The notes: generated from the letters alone by a model not told the origin. A stretch of DNA of 64,000 bases from Lacrimispora saccharolytica (GCA_021531795.1 JADYUL010000008.1:28974-92973); one strand, 5' to 3'; positions 26,777 through 35,804 are shown, numbered from the stretch's first letter. Numbers and translations: made by a program.

Positions 26777-27172
26777 TCATAGCAGCTCAGACAGCATCAC
26801 ATTGTCGATGTAGTTGTTGACGGTGTCGTTTAAACCCTTCCAGAACTTGATGGTCTTGCACTCGCCGGCGCGCATACATTCTGTGGCATTCTCCGACAGG
26901 CAGGATACGGGGGCGAGCTCACGCTCTGTGAGGCGTAGAATCTTACCTACGGGAATCTCAGAGGCGGGTTTACATAACTTGTAGCCACCGCCCTTTCCGT
27001 GGACACCTTCCACGAGACCGGCTTTCTTTAGGGCAGGAATTATCTGCTCAATATATTTGTGGCTGAGTCCCTGTCTGGCAGCTACATCCTTCATAGGTAC
27101 ATAGGAATCGCTGTCATGACCGGCTATATCTATCATAACCTTTAAGGCATATCTTCCTCTGGTAGAAATCAT
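26777..27172 (-). CDS. Rrf2-family (IscR-like) transcription regulator
   Basis: 131 residues. N-terminal winged helix 'STRGRYALKVMIDIAGH' with recognition region 'ARQGLSHKYIEQIIPALKKAGLVEG' and wing 'GKGGGYKL'. Three cysteines in 'CLSENATECMRAGEC' match the Fe-S cluster ligands of IscR/CymR relatives with the right spacing (C-x7-C-x5-C here), so cluster sensing is likely. It is the last gene of nifS-nifU-rrf2, starting in the nifU stop codon (1-nt overlap). Two palindromes at the operon promoter are the obvious targets, giving autoregulation by Fe-S status. Confidence 0.9.
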   Translation of the reverse strand: MISTRGRYALKVMIDIAGHDSDSYVPMKDVAARQGLSHKYIEQIIPALKKAGLVEGVHGKGGGYKLCKPASEIPVGKILRLTERELAPVSCLSENATECMRAGECKTIKFWKGLNDTVNNYIDNVMLSELL

Positions 27173-27558
27173 TACTTCTCCCCATTCTTCCTTTTGTTGT
27201 AATCATCAATTGCAGACTTGATTGCTTCCTCGGCAAGAACTGAACAGTGCATCTTGTGAGCCGGAAGTCCGTCAAGAGCCTCAGCTACAGCCTTGTTGGT
27301 AAGAGAGAGGGCTTCCTCAACACTCTTGCCCTTGATTAGCTCAGTTGCCATTGAGCTTGATGCGATGGCTGAACCGCAGCCAAAGGTCTCAAACTTTACA
27401 TCCTCAATTATTTCGTCATCATTGATCTTAAGGTACATCTTCATGATGTCACCACAGACAGGGTTACCCACCTCGCCGATACCATTAGCATCCTCAAGAA
27501 CGCCTACATTTCTTGGATTTCTGAAATGATCCATTACCTTATCACTATATAGTGCCAT
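27172..27558 (-). CDS. nifU: Fe-S cluster scaffold protein (IscU/NifU N-terminal type)
   Basis: 128-residue scaffold on which clusters are assembled. The three cysteine ligands are present: 'GNPVCGDIMK' (Cys35), 'TFGCGSAIASSS' (Cys61) and 'KMHCSVLAEEA' (about Cys105), with the conserved Asp after the first. No C-terminal Nfu or ferredoxin domain. Works with the cysteine desulfurase encoded 131 nt upstream. SD AGGAGGAAATT precedes ATG. Confidence 0.95.
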   Translation of the reverse strand: MALYSDKVMDHFRNPRNVGVLEDANGIGEVGNPVCGDIMKMYLKINDDEIIEDVKFETFGCGSAIASSSMATELIKGKSVEEALSLTNKAVAEALDGLPAHKMHCSVLAEEAIKSAIDDYNKRKNGEK

Positions 27559-27689
27559 AATTTCCTCCTAAAAACTAATTCAATAATCAAATTCAAATAA
27601 TCAATATCTGAAAACCAATAACCAAAATCCGGTAATCAATATCCATAATTGCTTAGTATACAGATCATGGAAAATAAATTCCAAGCATC
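27559..27689 (-). other. AT-rich spacer between nifS and nifU with short direct repeats
   Basis: 131 bp holding several imperfect copies of AATAATCAA / CCAATAACCAA / GTAATCAATATC. No promoter or hairpin stands out; the start of nifU has its own SD. Confidence 0.5.
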
Positions 27690-28883
27690 CTATTCCTTAA
27701 ATACGTGCGGTCTGACCCCGTTTACCAGGTCACGCCAGAAGGGTGACATATTGCGGAGATAGGTTACTACTTCATTAACCGAGGTGATGAGATAATCAAT
27801 CTCTTCCTCTGTTATATCTTCACTGAGAGACAGTCTCAGGCTGCCGTGTGCAACCTCGTGAGGTCTGCCGATTGCAAGTAATACATGACTTGGATCGAGA
27901 GAGCCTGAGGTACAGGCTGAACCGGATGAAGCGGAGATTCCCTTATCATCAAGCAGAAGTAAGAGTGATTCACCCTCAATTCCCTCAAAGCAGAAATTAA
28001 CAGTTCCGGGAAGTCTGTGTTCCCTGTCGCCGTTTAATTCTGAATAAGGAATCTTATCAAGACCTTCTATCAGTTTATCTCTTAACGGAATAAGCTTCTT
28101 AGCGTATCCGTCTATATCCTTTGTTGCATCCTCGAGAGCGGCAACCATACCCATAATGCCGGGCACATTCTCAGTACCCGCTCTTTTGCCACGCTCCTGT
28201 GCACCACCTTCGATGATATTGGTGAGCATGATGTTCTTCTTGGCGAAAAGTACTCCGACTCCCTTAGGTCCGTGGAACTTGTGAGCGGAGAGCGAAAGCA
28301 TATCTATGTTATCGCGTGCAACATCGACGGAGACATGGCCCATCGCCTGAACGGCATCAGTGTGGAAGATGACTCCCTTGTCACGGCATATCTTACCGAT
28401 TTCACGGATGGGCTCAACAGTTCCGATTTCGTTGTTGGCATACATTATGGTAACCAGGGCTGTATCCTCGCGGATGGCATCCTCTACCTGCTTAGGGTCG
28501 ATGAGACCGGTGCTGTGCACGTCCAATAGCTCGATTTCAAAGCCTTCCTCCTTAAGCTTATTCAGAGTATGGAGCACTGCATGATGCTCGAAGGCAGTTG
28601 AGATTATGTGCTTCTTGCCCTTGCGTGCGCCAAGTCGTGCAGCAGAGATGATAGCCTGATTATCAGCTTCGCTTCCGCCTGAGGTAAAGTAAATCTCACG
28701 GGGTTCGCAGTTAAGCACCCTGGCTACGCGTTCCCTTGCACTCTCTAAGGCTTCCTTGGCTTCCTGACCTATCTCGTAGAGACTGGAGGGGTTGCCGTAT
28801 ATCTCTTCCATATATGGGATCATTGCATCGATTGCGTGTCTGCTCATCTTGGTGGTGGCAGCATTATCAGCATAGATTTTCAT
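27690..28883 (-). CDS. nifS: Cysteine desulfurase (NifS/IscS type)
   Basis: PLP enzyme that takes sulfur from cysteine as persulfide for Fe-S assembly. 397 residues beginning 'MKIYADNAATTKMS', the family start; ATG 28883 has AAGGAGG 5 nt upstream, so the 13-residue longer frame is rejected. PLP lysine in 'SLSAHKFHGPKGVG', catalytic loop cysteine in 'SASSGSACTSGSLDPSHVL', PLP-binding 'EHHAVLHTL'. The loop type matches group I (NifS/IscS). First gene of an operon whose promoter carries two operator-like palindromes. Confidence 0.95.
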   Translation of the reverse strand: MKIYADNAATTKMSRHAIDAMIPYMEEIYGNPSSLYEIGQEAKEALESARERVARVLNCEPREIYFTSGGSEADNQAIISAARLGARKGKKHIISTAFEHHAVLHTLNKLKEEGFEIELLDVHSTGLIDPKQVEDAIREDTALVTIMYANNEIGTVEPIREIGKICRDKGVIFHTDAVQAMGHVSVDVARDNIDMLSLSAHKFHGPKGVGVLFAKKNIMLTNIIEGGAQERGKRAGTENVPGIMGMVAALEDATKDIDGYAKKLIPLRDKLIEGLDKIPYSELNGDREHRLPGTVNFCFEGIEGESLLLLLDDKGISASSGSACTSGSLDPSHVLLAIGRPHEVAHGSLRLSLSEDITEEEIDYLITSVNEVVTYLRNMSPFWRDLVNGVRPHVFKE

Positions 28884-28900
28884 AAAAACCTCCTTATAAT

Positions 28901-28920
28901 TACCTATCATTTTAGTAGGC
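28901..28920 (-). promoter_or_regulatory. Operator-like palindrome 1 (nifS leader)
   Basis: ACCTATCATTTTAGTAGGC: half-sites CCTA and TAGG spaced as in the perfect upstream copy. Lies just downstream of the predicted transcription start. Confidence 0.6.
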
Positions 28921-28926
28921 AATTAG

Positions 28927-28955
28927 ACATTACCACCTTTTACCTACTATTTCAA
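28927..28955 (-). promoter_or_regulatory. nifS promoter
   Basis: On the minus strand TTGAAA (28955-28950), 17-nt spacer, TAATGT (28932-28927) preceded by TGG (extended -10). The -35 is inside palindrome 2. Confidence 0.75.
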
Positions 28956-28963
28956 TAGGTAAA
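28938..28963 (-). promoter_or_regulatory. Operator-like palindrome 2 (nifS -35 region)
   Basis: Perfect 8-bp inverted repeat TTTACCTA / TAGGTAAA with 10-bp spacer, covering the -35 box and part of the spacer. Probable binding site of the Rrf2 regulator encoded in the operon. Confidence 0.75.
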
Positions 28964-29058
28964 AGATATTTTTCTTGAAATTTAATAATCCCTTTGGTAC
29001 ACTGTATTCGTGCAAATTGTAGAAAATTATAGTATTACTATAGAAAGAAGGTAACCCA

Positions 29059-30405
29059 ATGAGCAAGATTACATTTGAGTACGCTTCAGCTGCACCTTTT
29101 GTAGCAGACCATGAAGTGGAGAACATGAAGAAGATTACAATGGATGCCAAGGAACTCTTAGTATCCAAGACAGGTCCGGGCAATGATTTCCTCGGATGGA
29201 TCGACCTTCCAGTTGACTATGATAAGGAAGAGTTCGCACGTATCAAGAAGGCAGCAGCTAAGATTCAGAGTGATTCAGAGGTACTGCTTGTAATCGGTAT
29301 CGGTGGTTCATACCTTGGTGCAAGAGCAGCAATCGAGTTCCTTCGCCACGGTTTCTATAACATGATTTCAAAGGAGCAGAGGAAGACTCCGGAGATTTAC
29401 TTTGTAGGTAATTCCATTAGCTCTACATATCTTAAGAATTTAGTTGACGTTATCGGCGACAGAGATTTCTCTATCAACATGATCTCTAAGTCAGGAACAA
29501 CAACAGAGCCTGCCATCGCCTTCCGTGTTCTCAAGGAGATGATGGAGAAGAAGTACGGCAAGGAAGAGGCAGCTAAGAGAATCTATGCCACAACAGATAA
29601 GGCAAGAGGATCTCTTAAGAGCCTTGCAACAGAGGAAGGCTACGAGACCTTCGTTGTTCCGGATGATGTAGGAGGCAGATTCTCAGTGCTTACAGCAGTA
29701 GGCCTTCTTCCTATAGCAGTATCAGGTGCAGATATCGACAAGCTTATGGAAGGTGCAGCAGCAGGAAGAGAGCTTGCACTTAACAGTGCTTTTGAGGATA
29801 ACGACGCGCTTAAGTATGCTGCTCTTCGTAACATCATGCTTCGCAAGGGCAAGGCAATCGAGATTCTCTGCAACTACGAGCCCGCTGTTCACTACGTATC
29901 AGAGTGGTGGAAGCAGCTCTATGGCGAGTCAGAGGGTAAGGACCAGAGAGGTATCTTCCCTGCAAGCGTTGACCTTACCACAGACCTTCACTCAATGGGT
30001 CAGTTCATTCAGGACGGTACACGTAACATGTTCGAGACAGTAATCAATGTTGAACAGTCTCGCGAGACCATCACAATCAATGAGGAGCCCGTGGACCTTG
30101 ACGGTCTTAACTACCTTGCAGGTCAGACAGTTGACTTCGTTAACAAGTCAGCCATGAACGGTACAATCCTTGCTCATACAGACGGTCAGGTGCCCAACTT
30201 CATGATTAAGGTTCCTGAGATGAACGAGTTCTACTTAGGAGAGCTGTTCTACTTCTTCGAGTTCGCCTGCGGTGTCAGCGGTTACATCCTCGGTGTTAAC
30301 CCCTTCAACCAGCCCGGCGTTGAGAGCTACAAGAAGAACATGTTCGCCCTTCTCGGCAAGCCCGGCTATGAGGCACAGAGAGAAGAACTCCTTAAGAGAC
30401 TTTAA
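29059..30405 (+). CDS. pgi: Glucose-6-phosphate isomerase
   Basis: Interconverts glucose-6-P and fructose-6-P; cytosolic. 448 residues, the short Firmicutes form. SIS-fold motifs '[18 protein letters not shown]', '[16 protein letters not shown]' (phosphate site), '[20 protein letters not shown]' (PGI signature 1) and C-terminal '[18 protein letters not shown]'. ATG has GAAGG 8 nt upstream. Divergent from nifS with 175 bp between; own terminator downstream. Confidence 0.97.
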   Translation: MSKITFEYASAAPFVADHEVENMKKITMDAKELLVSKTGPGNDFLGWIDLPVDYDKEEFARIKKAAAKIQSDSEVLLVIGIGGSYLGARAAIEFLRHGFYNMISKEQRKTPEIYFVGNSISSTYLKNLVDVIGDRDFSINMISKSGTTTEPAIAFRVLKEMMEKKYGKEEAAKRIYATTDKARGSLKSLATEEGYETFVVPDDVGGRFSVLTAVGLLPIAVSGADIDKLMEGAAAGRELALNSAFEDNDALKYAALRNIMLRKGKAIEILCNYEPAVHYVSEWWKQLYGESEGKDQRGIFPASVDLTTDLHSMGQFIQDGTRNMFETVINVEQSRETITINEEPVDLDGLNYLAGQTVDFVNKSAMNGTILAHTDGQVPNFMIKVPEMNEFYLGELFYFFEFACGVSGYILGVNPFNQPGVESYKKNMFALLGKPGYEAQREELLKRL

Positions 30406-30422
30406 TTCAAGCTTTTGACTCC

Positions 30423-30456
30423 AAACCCCTTCGTTACGACGGAGGGGTTTTATTAT
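30423..30456 (+). terminator. Terminator after pgi
   Basis: AAACCCCTTCGT (30423-30434) pairs with ACGGAGGGGTTT (30439-30450, one mismatch), then TATTAT. Confidence 0.8.
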
Positions 30457-30490
30457 CCGATTATGGGAAAAGCGCGAGGTACTGACAATA

Positions 30491-31336
30491 ATGAAAGATT
30501 CAAATAAAAGGGTGCTGACTCTCCAGGATATATCCTGCTTTGGAAGCTGCTCCCTCACCGTGGCACTGCCGATAATATCAGCCTGCGGAATAGAGACTGC
30601 CATACTTCCGTCTGCAGTTCTGTCTACCCATACCGGTGGTTTTACTGATGTTGAGGTTTGCGACCTTACTGATGATATCATGCGTATGGTTAATCACTGG
30701 GTTAAAGAGAACATCAGCTTTGACTGCCTGTATACAGGCTATCTTGGCAGCATCAGACAGATTGATTATGTTCGTGAGATTAAGAAAAAGGTAATTAATA
30801 GAGACGGAATCTTTATCTTGGATCCGGCGATGGCAGACAATGGTATTCTTTATAAGGGCTTTGACGAAGCATATGTGAAAGCCATGGCGGGGCTTGTAGG
30901 TGAGTCCGGAGTGCTTTTGCCAAATCTAACGGAAGCCTGCATGATGACGGGAATCGAATACCGGAGGGAAGATCATGACGAGGCATACGTTGAGGAGATA
31001 CTCGGTGCACTCAAGGCTTTAGGAGCTACAAATGTCGTGCTTAAAGGGATAAGATTTGAGGAAGGCAAAATTGGAATCGCACTTTGTGAGGGTGACAATG
31101 TGCAGTATTACTTTACCAAGCGAGTGGGCAGAGGCTATCACGGAACCGGCGACTGCTTTGCGGCAAGCTTCACGGGAGCGCTAATTAGGGGCAGCAGTAT
31201 GTATGATGCGGGAAGAATCGCGGCTGACTTCGTGGTAGAGGGTATCAGGCAGACGCTTAACGACGACAACCATCCTTACGGAATCAGGTTTGAGCGTGTG
31301 TTGCCTATGCTAATCGACAGGTTAACGCCTTGTTGA
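30491..31336 (+). CDS. pdxY: Pyridoxal/pyridoxamine kinase (PdxY/PdxK-like)
   Basis: Phosphorylates B6 vitamers in PLP salvage. 281-residue ribokinase fold: 'LTLQDISCFGSCSLTVALPIISACG', 'LSTHTGGF' (substrate), 'LDPAMADNG' (Mg/ATP), and anion hole 'GYHGTGDCFAASF' with catalytic Asp. Family members sometimes also act on hydroxymethylpyrimidine. SD is weak (GAGG 11 nt upstream). Single gene downstream of a terminator. Confidence 0.92.
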   Translation: MKDSNKRVLTLQDISCFGSCSLTVALPIISACGIETAILPSAVLSTHTGGFTDVEVCDLTDDIMRMVNHWVKENISFDCLYTGYLGSIRQIDYVREIKKKVINRDGIFILDPAMADNGILYKGFDEAYVKAMAGLVGESGVLLPNLTEACMMTGIEYRREDHDEAYVEEILGALKALGATNVVLKGIRFEEGKIGIALCEGDNVQYYFTKRVGRGYHGTGDCFAASFTGALIRGSSMYDAGRIAADFVVEGIRQTLNDDNHPYGIRFERVLPMLIDRLTPC

Positions 31337-31409
31337 CAGAAAGCTTACACGAATCTTAGGAATGATATTAAAAATAAGAAATTGTTTACAAAATAGTACA
31401 AATATTTAA

Positions 31410-31438
31410 TTGCGATTGATGGGCAAAACGAATATAAT
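31410..31438 (+). promoter_or_regulatory. Promoter of rubrerythrin-rubredoxin unit
   Basis: TTGCGA (31410-31415), 17-nt spacer, TATAAT (31433-31438); ATG 31478 has AAGGAGG in the leader. I saw no clear PerR box. Confidence 0.7.
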
Positions 31439-31477
31439 TAACCTATAAGAAATTTACTAACTAAGGAGGTATTGAAT

Positions 31478-32062
31478 ATGAAGTATGTATGTCCCGTTTG
31501 CGGATACATTCACGAAGGTGACAACCCACCTGCAGAGTGTCCGGTATGTCACGTTAGCGGAGATAAGTTTAAGGTAGTTGAGGGTGAGCTTAAACTTGCA
31601 GCTGAGCATGAGTATGGTATTTACGGCAAGACAGTTAAGAACAATCCTGATATTTCAGAGGAAGATAAGAAGTATATCTTTGATCAGTTAATGGCTAATT
31701 TCCAGGGCGAGTGCTCAGAAGTTGGTATGTATCTGTGCATGGCAAGAATAGCTCACAGAGAAGGATATCCTGAGATTGGTTTATATTGGGAGAAGGCAGC
31801 TTTTGAAGAGGCTGAGCATGCTTCTAAATTTGCAGAGCTCCTCGGTGAGGATCTTGAGCCTAACATGAAGGCCACAACCAAGGACAACCTCGCTTGGAGA
31901 GTTGATTGCGAATTCGGCGCTACACAGGGTAAGTTCGATTTAGCAGCATGTGCTAAGAAGAACAACCTCGATGCAATCCATGACACAGTTCATGAGATGG
32001 CTCGTGACGAGGCTAGACACGGCAAGGCTCTTAAGGGACTTCTTGAGAGATATTTTGGTTAA
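31478..32062 (+). CDS. rbr: Reverse-type rubrerythrin (peroxide reductase)
   Basis: 194 residues. The rubredoxin domain is at the N-terminus ('[25 protein letters not shown]', two CxxC pairs), followed by the four-helix diiron domain with '[15 protein letters not shown]', '[12 protein letters not shown]' and '[12 protein letters not shown]' Glu/His ligands. The reversed order is that of clostridial reverse rubrerythrins, which reduce hydrogen peroxide with electrons from NADH via rubredoxin. A TTG two codons upstream (31472) is in frame, but ATG 31478 has the ideal AAGGAGG spacing. Rubredoxin follows 36 nt later. Confidence 0.94.
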   Translation: MKYVCPVCGYIHEGDNPPAECPVCHVSGDKFKVVEGELKLAAEHEYGIYGKTVKNNPDISEEDKKYIFDQLMANFQGECSEVGMYLCMARIAHREGYPEIGLYWEKAAFEEAEHASKFAELLGEDLEPNMKATTKDNLAWRVDCEFGATQGKFDLAACAKKNNLDAIHDTVHEMARDEARHGKALKGLLERYFG

Positions 32063-32098
32063 TTAATCAGTAGTCACTGATTGAAAGGAGATAGTGAA

Positions 32099-32266
32099 AT
32101 GGACAAGTATTTCTGTAATCCTTGTGGATACACATACGATCCCGAGAAGGGTGATCCGGAGCATGGAATAGCTCCCGGAACAGCTTTTGAAGACCTTCCG
32201 GATGATTGGGTATGCCCTGTCTGTGGTATTGACAAGAGTATGTTCATGCGCGTAATGCCAAACTAA
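32099..32266 (+). CDS. Rubredoxin
   Basis: 55-residue one-iron electron carrier. Cys ligands in '[17 protein letters not shown]' and '[13 protein letters not shown]'; '[15 protein letters not shown]' is the family middle. ATG 32099 with AAAGGAGA upstream is taken; the 6-residue longer frame lacks an SD. Likely electron donor to the rubrerythrin encoded just before. Confidence 0.96.
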   Translation: MDKYFCNPCGYTYDPEKGDPEHGIAPGTAFEDLPDDWVCPVCGIDKSMFMRVMPN

Positions 32267-32293
32267 TCTTTAACTAAATAAGAACAGGAACAT

Positions 32294-32340
32294 CGCCGTA
32301 TGCTTTGGACTCCAATGCATACGGCGTTTCTGTTTGTTTT
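32294..32340 (+). terminator. Terminator after rubredoxin
   Basis: CGCCGTATGC (32294-32303) pairs with GCATACGGCG (32317-32326), then TTTCTGTTTGTTTTT. Confidence 0.85.
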
Positions 32341-32407
32341 TATCGAACAATTTATAAACTTTTAATACTATAGTACTACTTAGTTTCTTTTATCCTGATA
32401 CAGAGGG

Positions 32408-32416
32408 TGATATACT
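32408..32416 (+). promoter_or_regulatory. Extended -10 promoter of two-component operon
   Basis: TGATATACT (TG 32408-32409, TATACT 32411-32416), weak -35 TTTTAT 17 nt upstream; ATG 32438. Confidence 0.5.
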
Positions 32417-32437
32417 TTACATGGAGGCTTGGGCAAA

Positions 32438-33532
32438 ATGAACTTGAGAAAAAGACTGGTTGTCACCTTTATAACTCTACTTTCATTACCGATAATGTTC
32501 CTTCTCTCATCGCTGACGCTTGTATTTGTGATCAGGGATCCGTTGCTTTCGAGACATTTCGTTATCCAGTCAATCTGGATAATGACTGCGATCATGATCT
32601 TATTTGTACTGATCGTAACGACATGGGTCAACAGAGGAGTATTTAAGCATATCAGGGAGTTAAACGAGGCGATGGACCACATTGCAAAGGGAAACTTCGA
32701 TTACAGTCTTGATGAAAACCGCGTAGACGGTGAGTTCAGAGCGCTTTTTAAAGCATATGAGGACATGAGGCTCAAGCTTAAGGAGTCGACTGAGGAGCGC
32801 GTACGTGACGAGGCGCAGAACAGGGAGCTTATCAGTAACATCACTCATGATCTCAAGACACCGATTACATCGATCAAGGGCTATGCTGAGGGAATCATCG
32901 ACGGTGTTGCCGATACGGATGAGAAAAAGGAGAGGTACATCAGGACGATTTATGACAAGACCAAGGAACTGGATCGTCTGCTTAATGAGCTTACCTTTTA
33001 TTCAAGCATCGATAATAACAAAATTCCGTACAACTTCAAGAAACTGGATGTGGTTGACTTCTTCAATGACTGTGTGGACGAGGTTGGCATGGATTTGGAG
33101 AACAGGAACATTTACCTAAGCTATGAGAACCTGCTAGACAGGGGAACGCTTATTATTGCGGATCCTGTTCAGCTTAGGAAGGTTATCAATAACATAATCG
33201 GAAACAGTATTAAATATATGGACAAGGAGAAGAAGGCGGTTTCCATCAGGCTGCTTGATGCGGTCGACAGCGTCAGGGTTGAGATTGAGGATAACGGCAA
33301 GGGAATTGCAAGCAAGGACCTGGCCAACATCTTCGAGAGATTCTACAGGACTGATGCTTCAAGGAATTCCAGTCAGGGAGGAAGTGGAATCGGACTGTCC
33401 ATAGTTAAGAAGATAATTGAAGATCACGGCGGATATATCTGGGCCACCAGCAAGGAAGGAGAGGGCACCTGTATGCACTTCGTGATCAGGAAATATTTTG
33501 AGACCAAGAAAGCAGATGAGGAAAGTGTATGA
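32438..33532 (+). CDS. Membrane histidine kinase (HAMP-HisKA-HATPase)
   Basis: 364 residues. Two membrane helices near residues 10-33 and 42-64 with almost no external loop, so it probably senses within the membrane or via a partner. HAMP ~65-115, HisKA with phospho-His137 in 'ISNITHDLKTPITSIKGY', HATPase N-box 'NNIIGNSIKYMDKEK', G1 'VEIEDNGKGI', F-box 'IFERFYR', G2 'GGSGIGLSIVKK'. ATG 32438 has GGAGG 10 nt upstream; TTG 32429 is too close to it. Resembles small-loop sensor kinases of envelope-stress type (inference). Overlaps its response regulator by 4 nt. Confidence 0.93.
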   Translation: MNLRKRLVVTFITLLSLPIMFLLSSLTLVFVIRDPLLSRHFVIQSIWIMTAIMILFVLIVTTWVNRGVFKHIRELNEAMDHIAKGNFDYSLDENRVDGEFRALFKAYEDMRLKLKESTEERVRDEAQNRELISNITHDLKTPITSIKGYAEGIIDGVADTDEKKERYIRTIYDKTKELDRLLNELTFYSSIDNNKIPYNFKKLDVVDFFNDCVDEVGMDLENRNIYLSYENLLDRGTLIIADPVQLRKVINNIIGNSIKYMDKEKKAVSIRLLDAVDSVRVEIEDNGKGIASKDLANIFERFYRTDASRNSSQGGSGIGLSIVKKIIEDHGGYIWATSKEGEGTCMHFVIRKYFETKKADEESV

Positions 33533-34218
33533 GTAAAGTATTGATTATTGAAGATGAACTGGCAATTGCAGAACTTGAGAAGGATTACCTGGAGCTTAGC
33601 GATTTTGAAGTAGATATTGAGAGCACCGGCGACGGGGGATTAGAAAGAGCGATCTCCAACGATTATGACATCATTATTTTAGACCTGATGCTCCCGGGCA
33701 TCGACGGATTTGATGTATGCAAGAGGATTAGGGAGGAGAAGCAGATACCGATTCTTATGGTTTCTGCAAAAAAGGACGACATCGACAAAATCAGGGGTTT
33801 AGGCCTCGGCGCTGATGACTATATGACCAAGCCCTTTTCACCCAGCGAGCTTGTGGCAAGGGTCAAGGCCCATCTGTCGCGCTACGAGCGCCTGATGGCC
33901 ACCAATCAGAAGGTTAATGACGTAATTGAGATCAGAGGCATCAAGATTGACAAAACTGCCCGCCGGGTATATATCAACGGCGAGGAGAAACAGTTTACAA
34001 CTAAGGAATTTGATCTGCTCACCTTCTTGGCCGAGAATCCCAATCATGTATTCTCCAAGGAAGAGCTTTTCAGGGAAATATGGGACATGGACTCTATCGG
34101 TGATATCGCAACCGTTACAGTTCATATTAAGAAGATTCGTGAGAAGATTGAGATTGATACCTCCAACCCCCAGTACATAGAGACCATATGGGGCGTGGGC
34201 TACCGCTTTAAGGTATAA
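33529..34218 (+). CDS. OmpR/PhoB-family response regulator
   Basis: 229 residues. Receiver: acidic pocket 'VLIIEDELAIAEL', phospho-acceptor Asp52 in 'IIILDLMLPGIDGF', Thr/Ser in 'ILMVSAKKD' and Lys in 'YMTKPFSPSELV'. C-terminal winged helix: 'FTTKEFDLLTFLAENPNHVFSKEELF' and 'TVTVHIKKIREKIE', 'ETIWGVGYRFKV'. Partner of the kinase encoded just before (4-nt ATGA overlap). No target sites can be assigned. Confidence 0.95.
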   Translation: MSKVLIIEDELAIAELEKDYLELSDFEVDIESTGDGGLERAISNDYDIIILDLMLPGIDGFDVCKRIREEKQIPILMVSAKKDDIDKIRGLGLGADDYMTKPFSPSELVARVKAHLSRYERLMATNQKVNDVIEIRGIKIDKTARRVYINGEEKQFTTKEFDLLTFLAENPNHVFSKEELFREIWDMDSIGDIATVTVHIKKIREKIEIDTSNPQYIETIWGVGYRFKV

Positions 34219-34233
34219 ATATATTTTGACTTA

Positions 34234-34242
34234 TGATAGAAT
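34234..34242 (+). promoter_or_regulatory. Extended -10 box before DUF896 gene
   Basis: TGATAGAAT (TG 34234-34235, TAGAAT 34237-34242), with TTTTGAC just upstream but at poor spacing. Confidence 0.45.
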
Positions 34243-34276
34243 GTTCTGAGAAAACAAGTACGGGAGAATCTGCAAT

Positions 34277-34483
34277 ATGACAATGGATGAAACCATCGCA
34301 AGAATCAATGAGCTTTATCATAAGTCACAGGATGTCGGACTGACCAAAGAGGAGCTTGAAGAGCAGGCTACACTCAGACGCAAATATATTGACAGCGTTA
34401 AGAATAATCTGACAAGCCAGCTAAACAATATGTCTATAAAATATCCTGACGGAAGAATAGAGAAGGTTAAGAAGAAGAAATAG
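34277..34483 (+). CDS. DUF896 (YnzC/UPF0291) small protein
   Basis: 68 residues; matches the YnzC family: 'ARINELYHKSQDVGLTKEELEEQATLRRKYID' is a two-helix hairpin, followed by a basic tail. In Bacillus the family includes an SOS-operon member, but no LexA site is visible here. SD GGGAG upstream; ATG at 34277 or 34283. Stop abuts the ATG of the HAD gene. Confidence 0.9.
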   Translation: MTMDETIARINELYHKSQDVGLTKEELEEQATLRRKYIDSVKNNLTSQLNNMSIKYPDGRIEKVKKKK

Positions 34484-35137
34484 ATGATCAGGGCCGTAAT
34501 ATTTGACATGGATGGAACGATACTGAATACTTTAGAGGACCTGACTGACAGCATAAATGTAGCTCTGAATAAGTTCGGGATGCCTCTTAGAGGTATCGAC
34601 GAGGTAAGATCCTTTGTCGGGAACGGAATTCATAAGACAATCGAGAGAGCCGTGCCCGAGGGAACTGAAGAAGAAGTAATTGAAGAGGTCTATGGCTTCT
34701 TTAATCCGTATTATAGGAAGCATTGCGAGATTAAGACCAGACCCTACGACGGGATAGTTGATCTTCTGCATGAGCTTAGGGCGCAGGGATATAAGACTGC
34801 GGTTATTTCCAATAAGGAGAACGGTGCGGTAATAAAACTTGTGGATACGGTCTTTACGGACTGCTTTGATTACTGCTTGGGTGATACACCGGGAATAAAG
34901 CTTAAACCTGAGAGAGATATGGTTGACATAACACTTGACAATCTTGGTGTAAGCGTTAACGAAGCTGTCTATGTAGGAGACTCTGATGTGGATATTCTGA
35001 CTGCACGAAACAGCGATATGAAGTGCATCTCGGTTACCTGGGGCTTCAGAAGCAGAGACTTCCTTATTGAGAGCGGCGCAGATATTCTGGCTGACAAGCC
35101 GGCAGATATCCCTGAATTGATTAAGAGCTCAATATAA
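34484..35137 (+). CDS. HAD-family phosphatase (phosphoglycolate phosphatase-like)
   Basis: 217 residues. HAD motif I 'IFDMDGTILNTLEDL', cap domain ~15-85, motif II Ser/Thr in 'AVISNKENG', motif III Lys in 'KLKPERDMV', motif IV 'YVGDSDVDILTARNS'. Matches the Gph/PpaX subfamily; the exact substrate (phosphoglycolate, pyrophosphate or other) cannot be read. ATG directly follows the DUF896 stop codon (0-nt gap); SD is the AAGAAG within that gene's end. Confidence 0.9.
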   Translation: MIRAVIFDMDGTILNTLEDLTDSINVALNKFGMPLRGIDEVRSFVGNGIHKTIERAVPEGTEEEVIEEVYGFFNPYYRKHCEIKTRPYDGIVDLLHELRAQGYKTAVISNKENGAVIKLVDTVFTDCFDYCLGDTPGIKLKPERDMVDITLDNLGVSVNEAVYVGDSDVDILTARNSDMKCISVTWGFRSRDFLIESGADILADKPADIPELIKSSI

Positions 35138-35157
35138 GAACCAATATTTGGACCAAC

Positions 35158-35197
35158 AAAAAGGTGGAACAGGATTTCCTGTCCCACCTTTTTTGGG
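35158..35197. terminator. Terminator between HAD gene and hsp20
   Basis: AAAAAGGTGG-AACAGGA (35158-35174) pairs with TCCTGT-CCCACCTTTTTT; A and T runs on both sides make it suitable for both convergent genes. Confidence 0.88.
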
Positions 35198-35222
35198 ATA
35201 TATTAATGGATATCGTGGATTA

Positions 35223-35678
35223 TTATCCCTCGATGGCAATGTATTTATCCTGACTGATTTCAGGTTCAGGCTGCTTCTTGGGAACGCTGATCTTAAGAAC
35301 ACCATTCTCAAAGCGGGCCTTGATGTCTTCCTCTGTAATATCTTCGCCAACGTAGAAGCTTCTGCTGCAAGAGCCGAAGAAACGCTCGCGACGAATATAC
35401 TTGCTGTTCTCTTCTTTAGAATTCTCATCATCCTCGTTATTCTCAGATGATGTAGATGCATTAATTACCAGATATCCGTCTGTAAGTTTAGCACTTACAT
35501 CCTCCTTCTTATATCCCGGAAGATCGATATCCAGCTCATAGGATGAATCGGTTTCCCTTACATCTGTCTTCATCAGGTTCATTGCAACGTTTGATGAATG
35601 ATTTGCCTTAGATGGTTTTCTGAAATCATCAAAGAATGTGTCAAAAAGTGAATCTCCAAAAATGCTTGGTACTAACAT
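35223..35678 (-). CDS. hsp20: Small heat-shock protein (Hsp20/alpha-crystallin)
   Basis: ATP-independent holdase. 151 residues with alpha-crystallin domain: 'ELDIDLPGYKKEDVSAKLTDGYLVI' (start), 'GSCSRSFYVGEDITEEDIKARFENGVLKISVPKK' (end, containing the G-V-L motif), and a short C-terminal tail. Between them an unusually acidic loop ('SENNEDDENSKEEN'). Start ATG 35678 has AGGAGGCG upstream; the 10-residue longer frame is rejected. The promoter carries a perfect CIRCE element. Confidence 0.95.
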   Translation of the reverse strand: MLVPSIFGDSLFDTFFDDFRKPSKANHSSNVAMNLMKTDVRETDSSYELDIDLPGYKKEDVSAKLTDGYLVINASTSSENNEDDENSKEENSKYIRRERFFGSCSRSFYVGEDITEEDIKARFENGVLKISVPKKQPEPEISQDKYIAIEG

Positions 35679-35775
35679 AATAACGCCTCCTTTATGCTGC
35701 GAATTCATTCGCTAATCAATAATTAGTAAGTTCTGTTTCAAGGGGTTATCTCTTTGATTTCCTCTTGATGATTAC

Positions 35776-35804
35776 GTTATACACCCACCATTAGCACTCG
35801 TCAA
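35776..35804 (-). promoter_or_regulatory. hsp20 promoter
   Basis: Minus strand TTGACG (35804-35799), 17-nt spacer, TATAAC (35781-35776). The -35 box is inside the CIRCE element. Confidence 0.8.
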
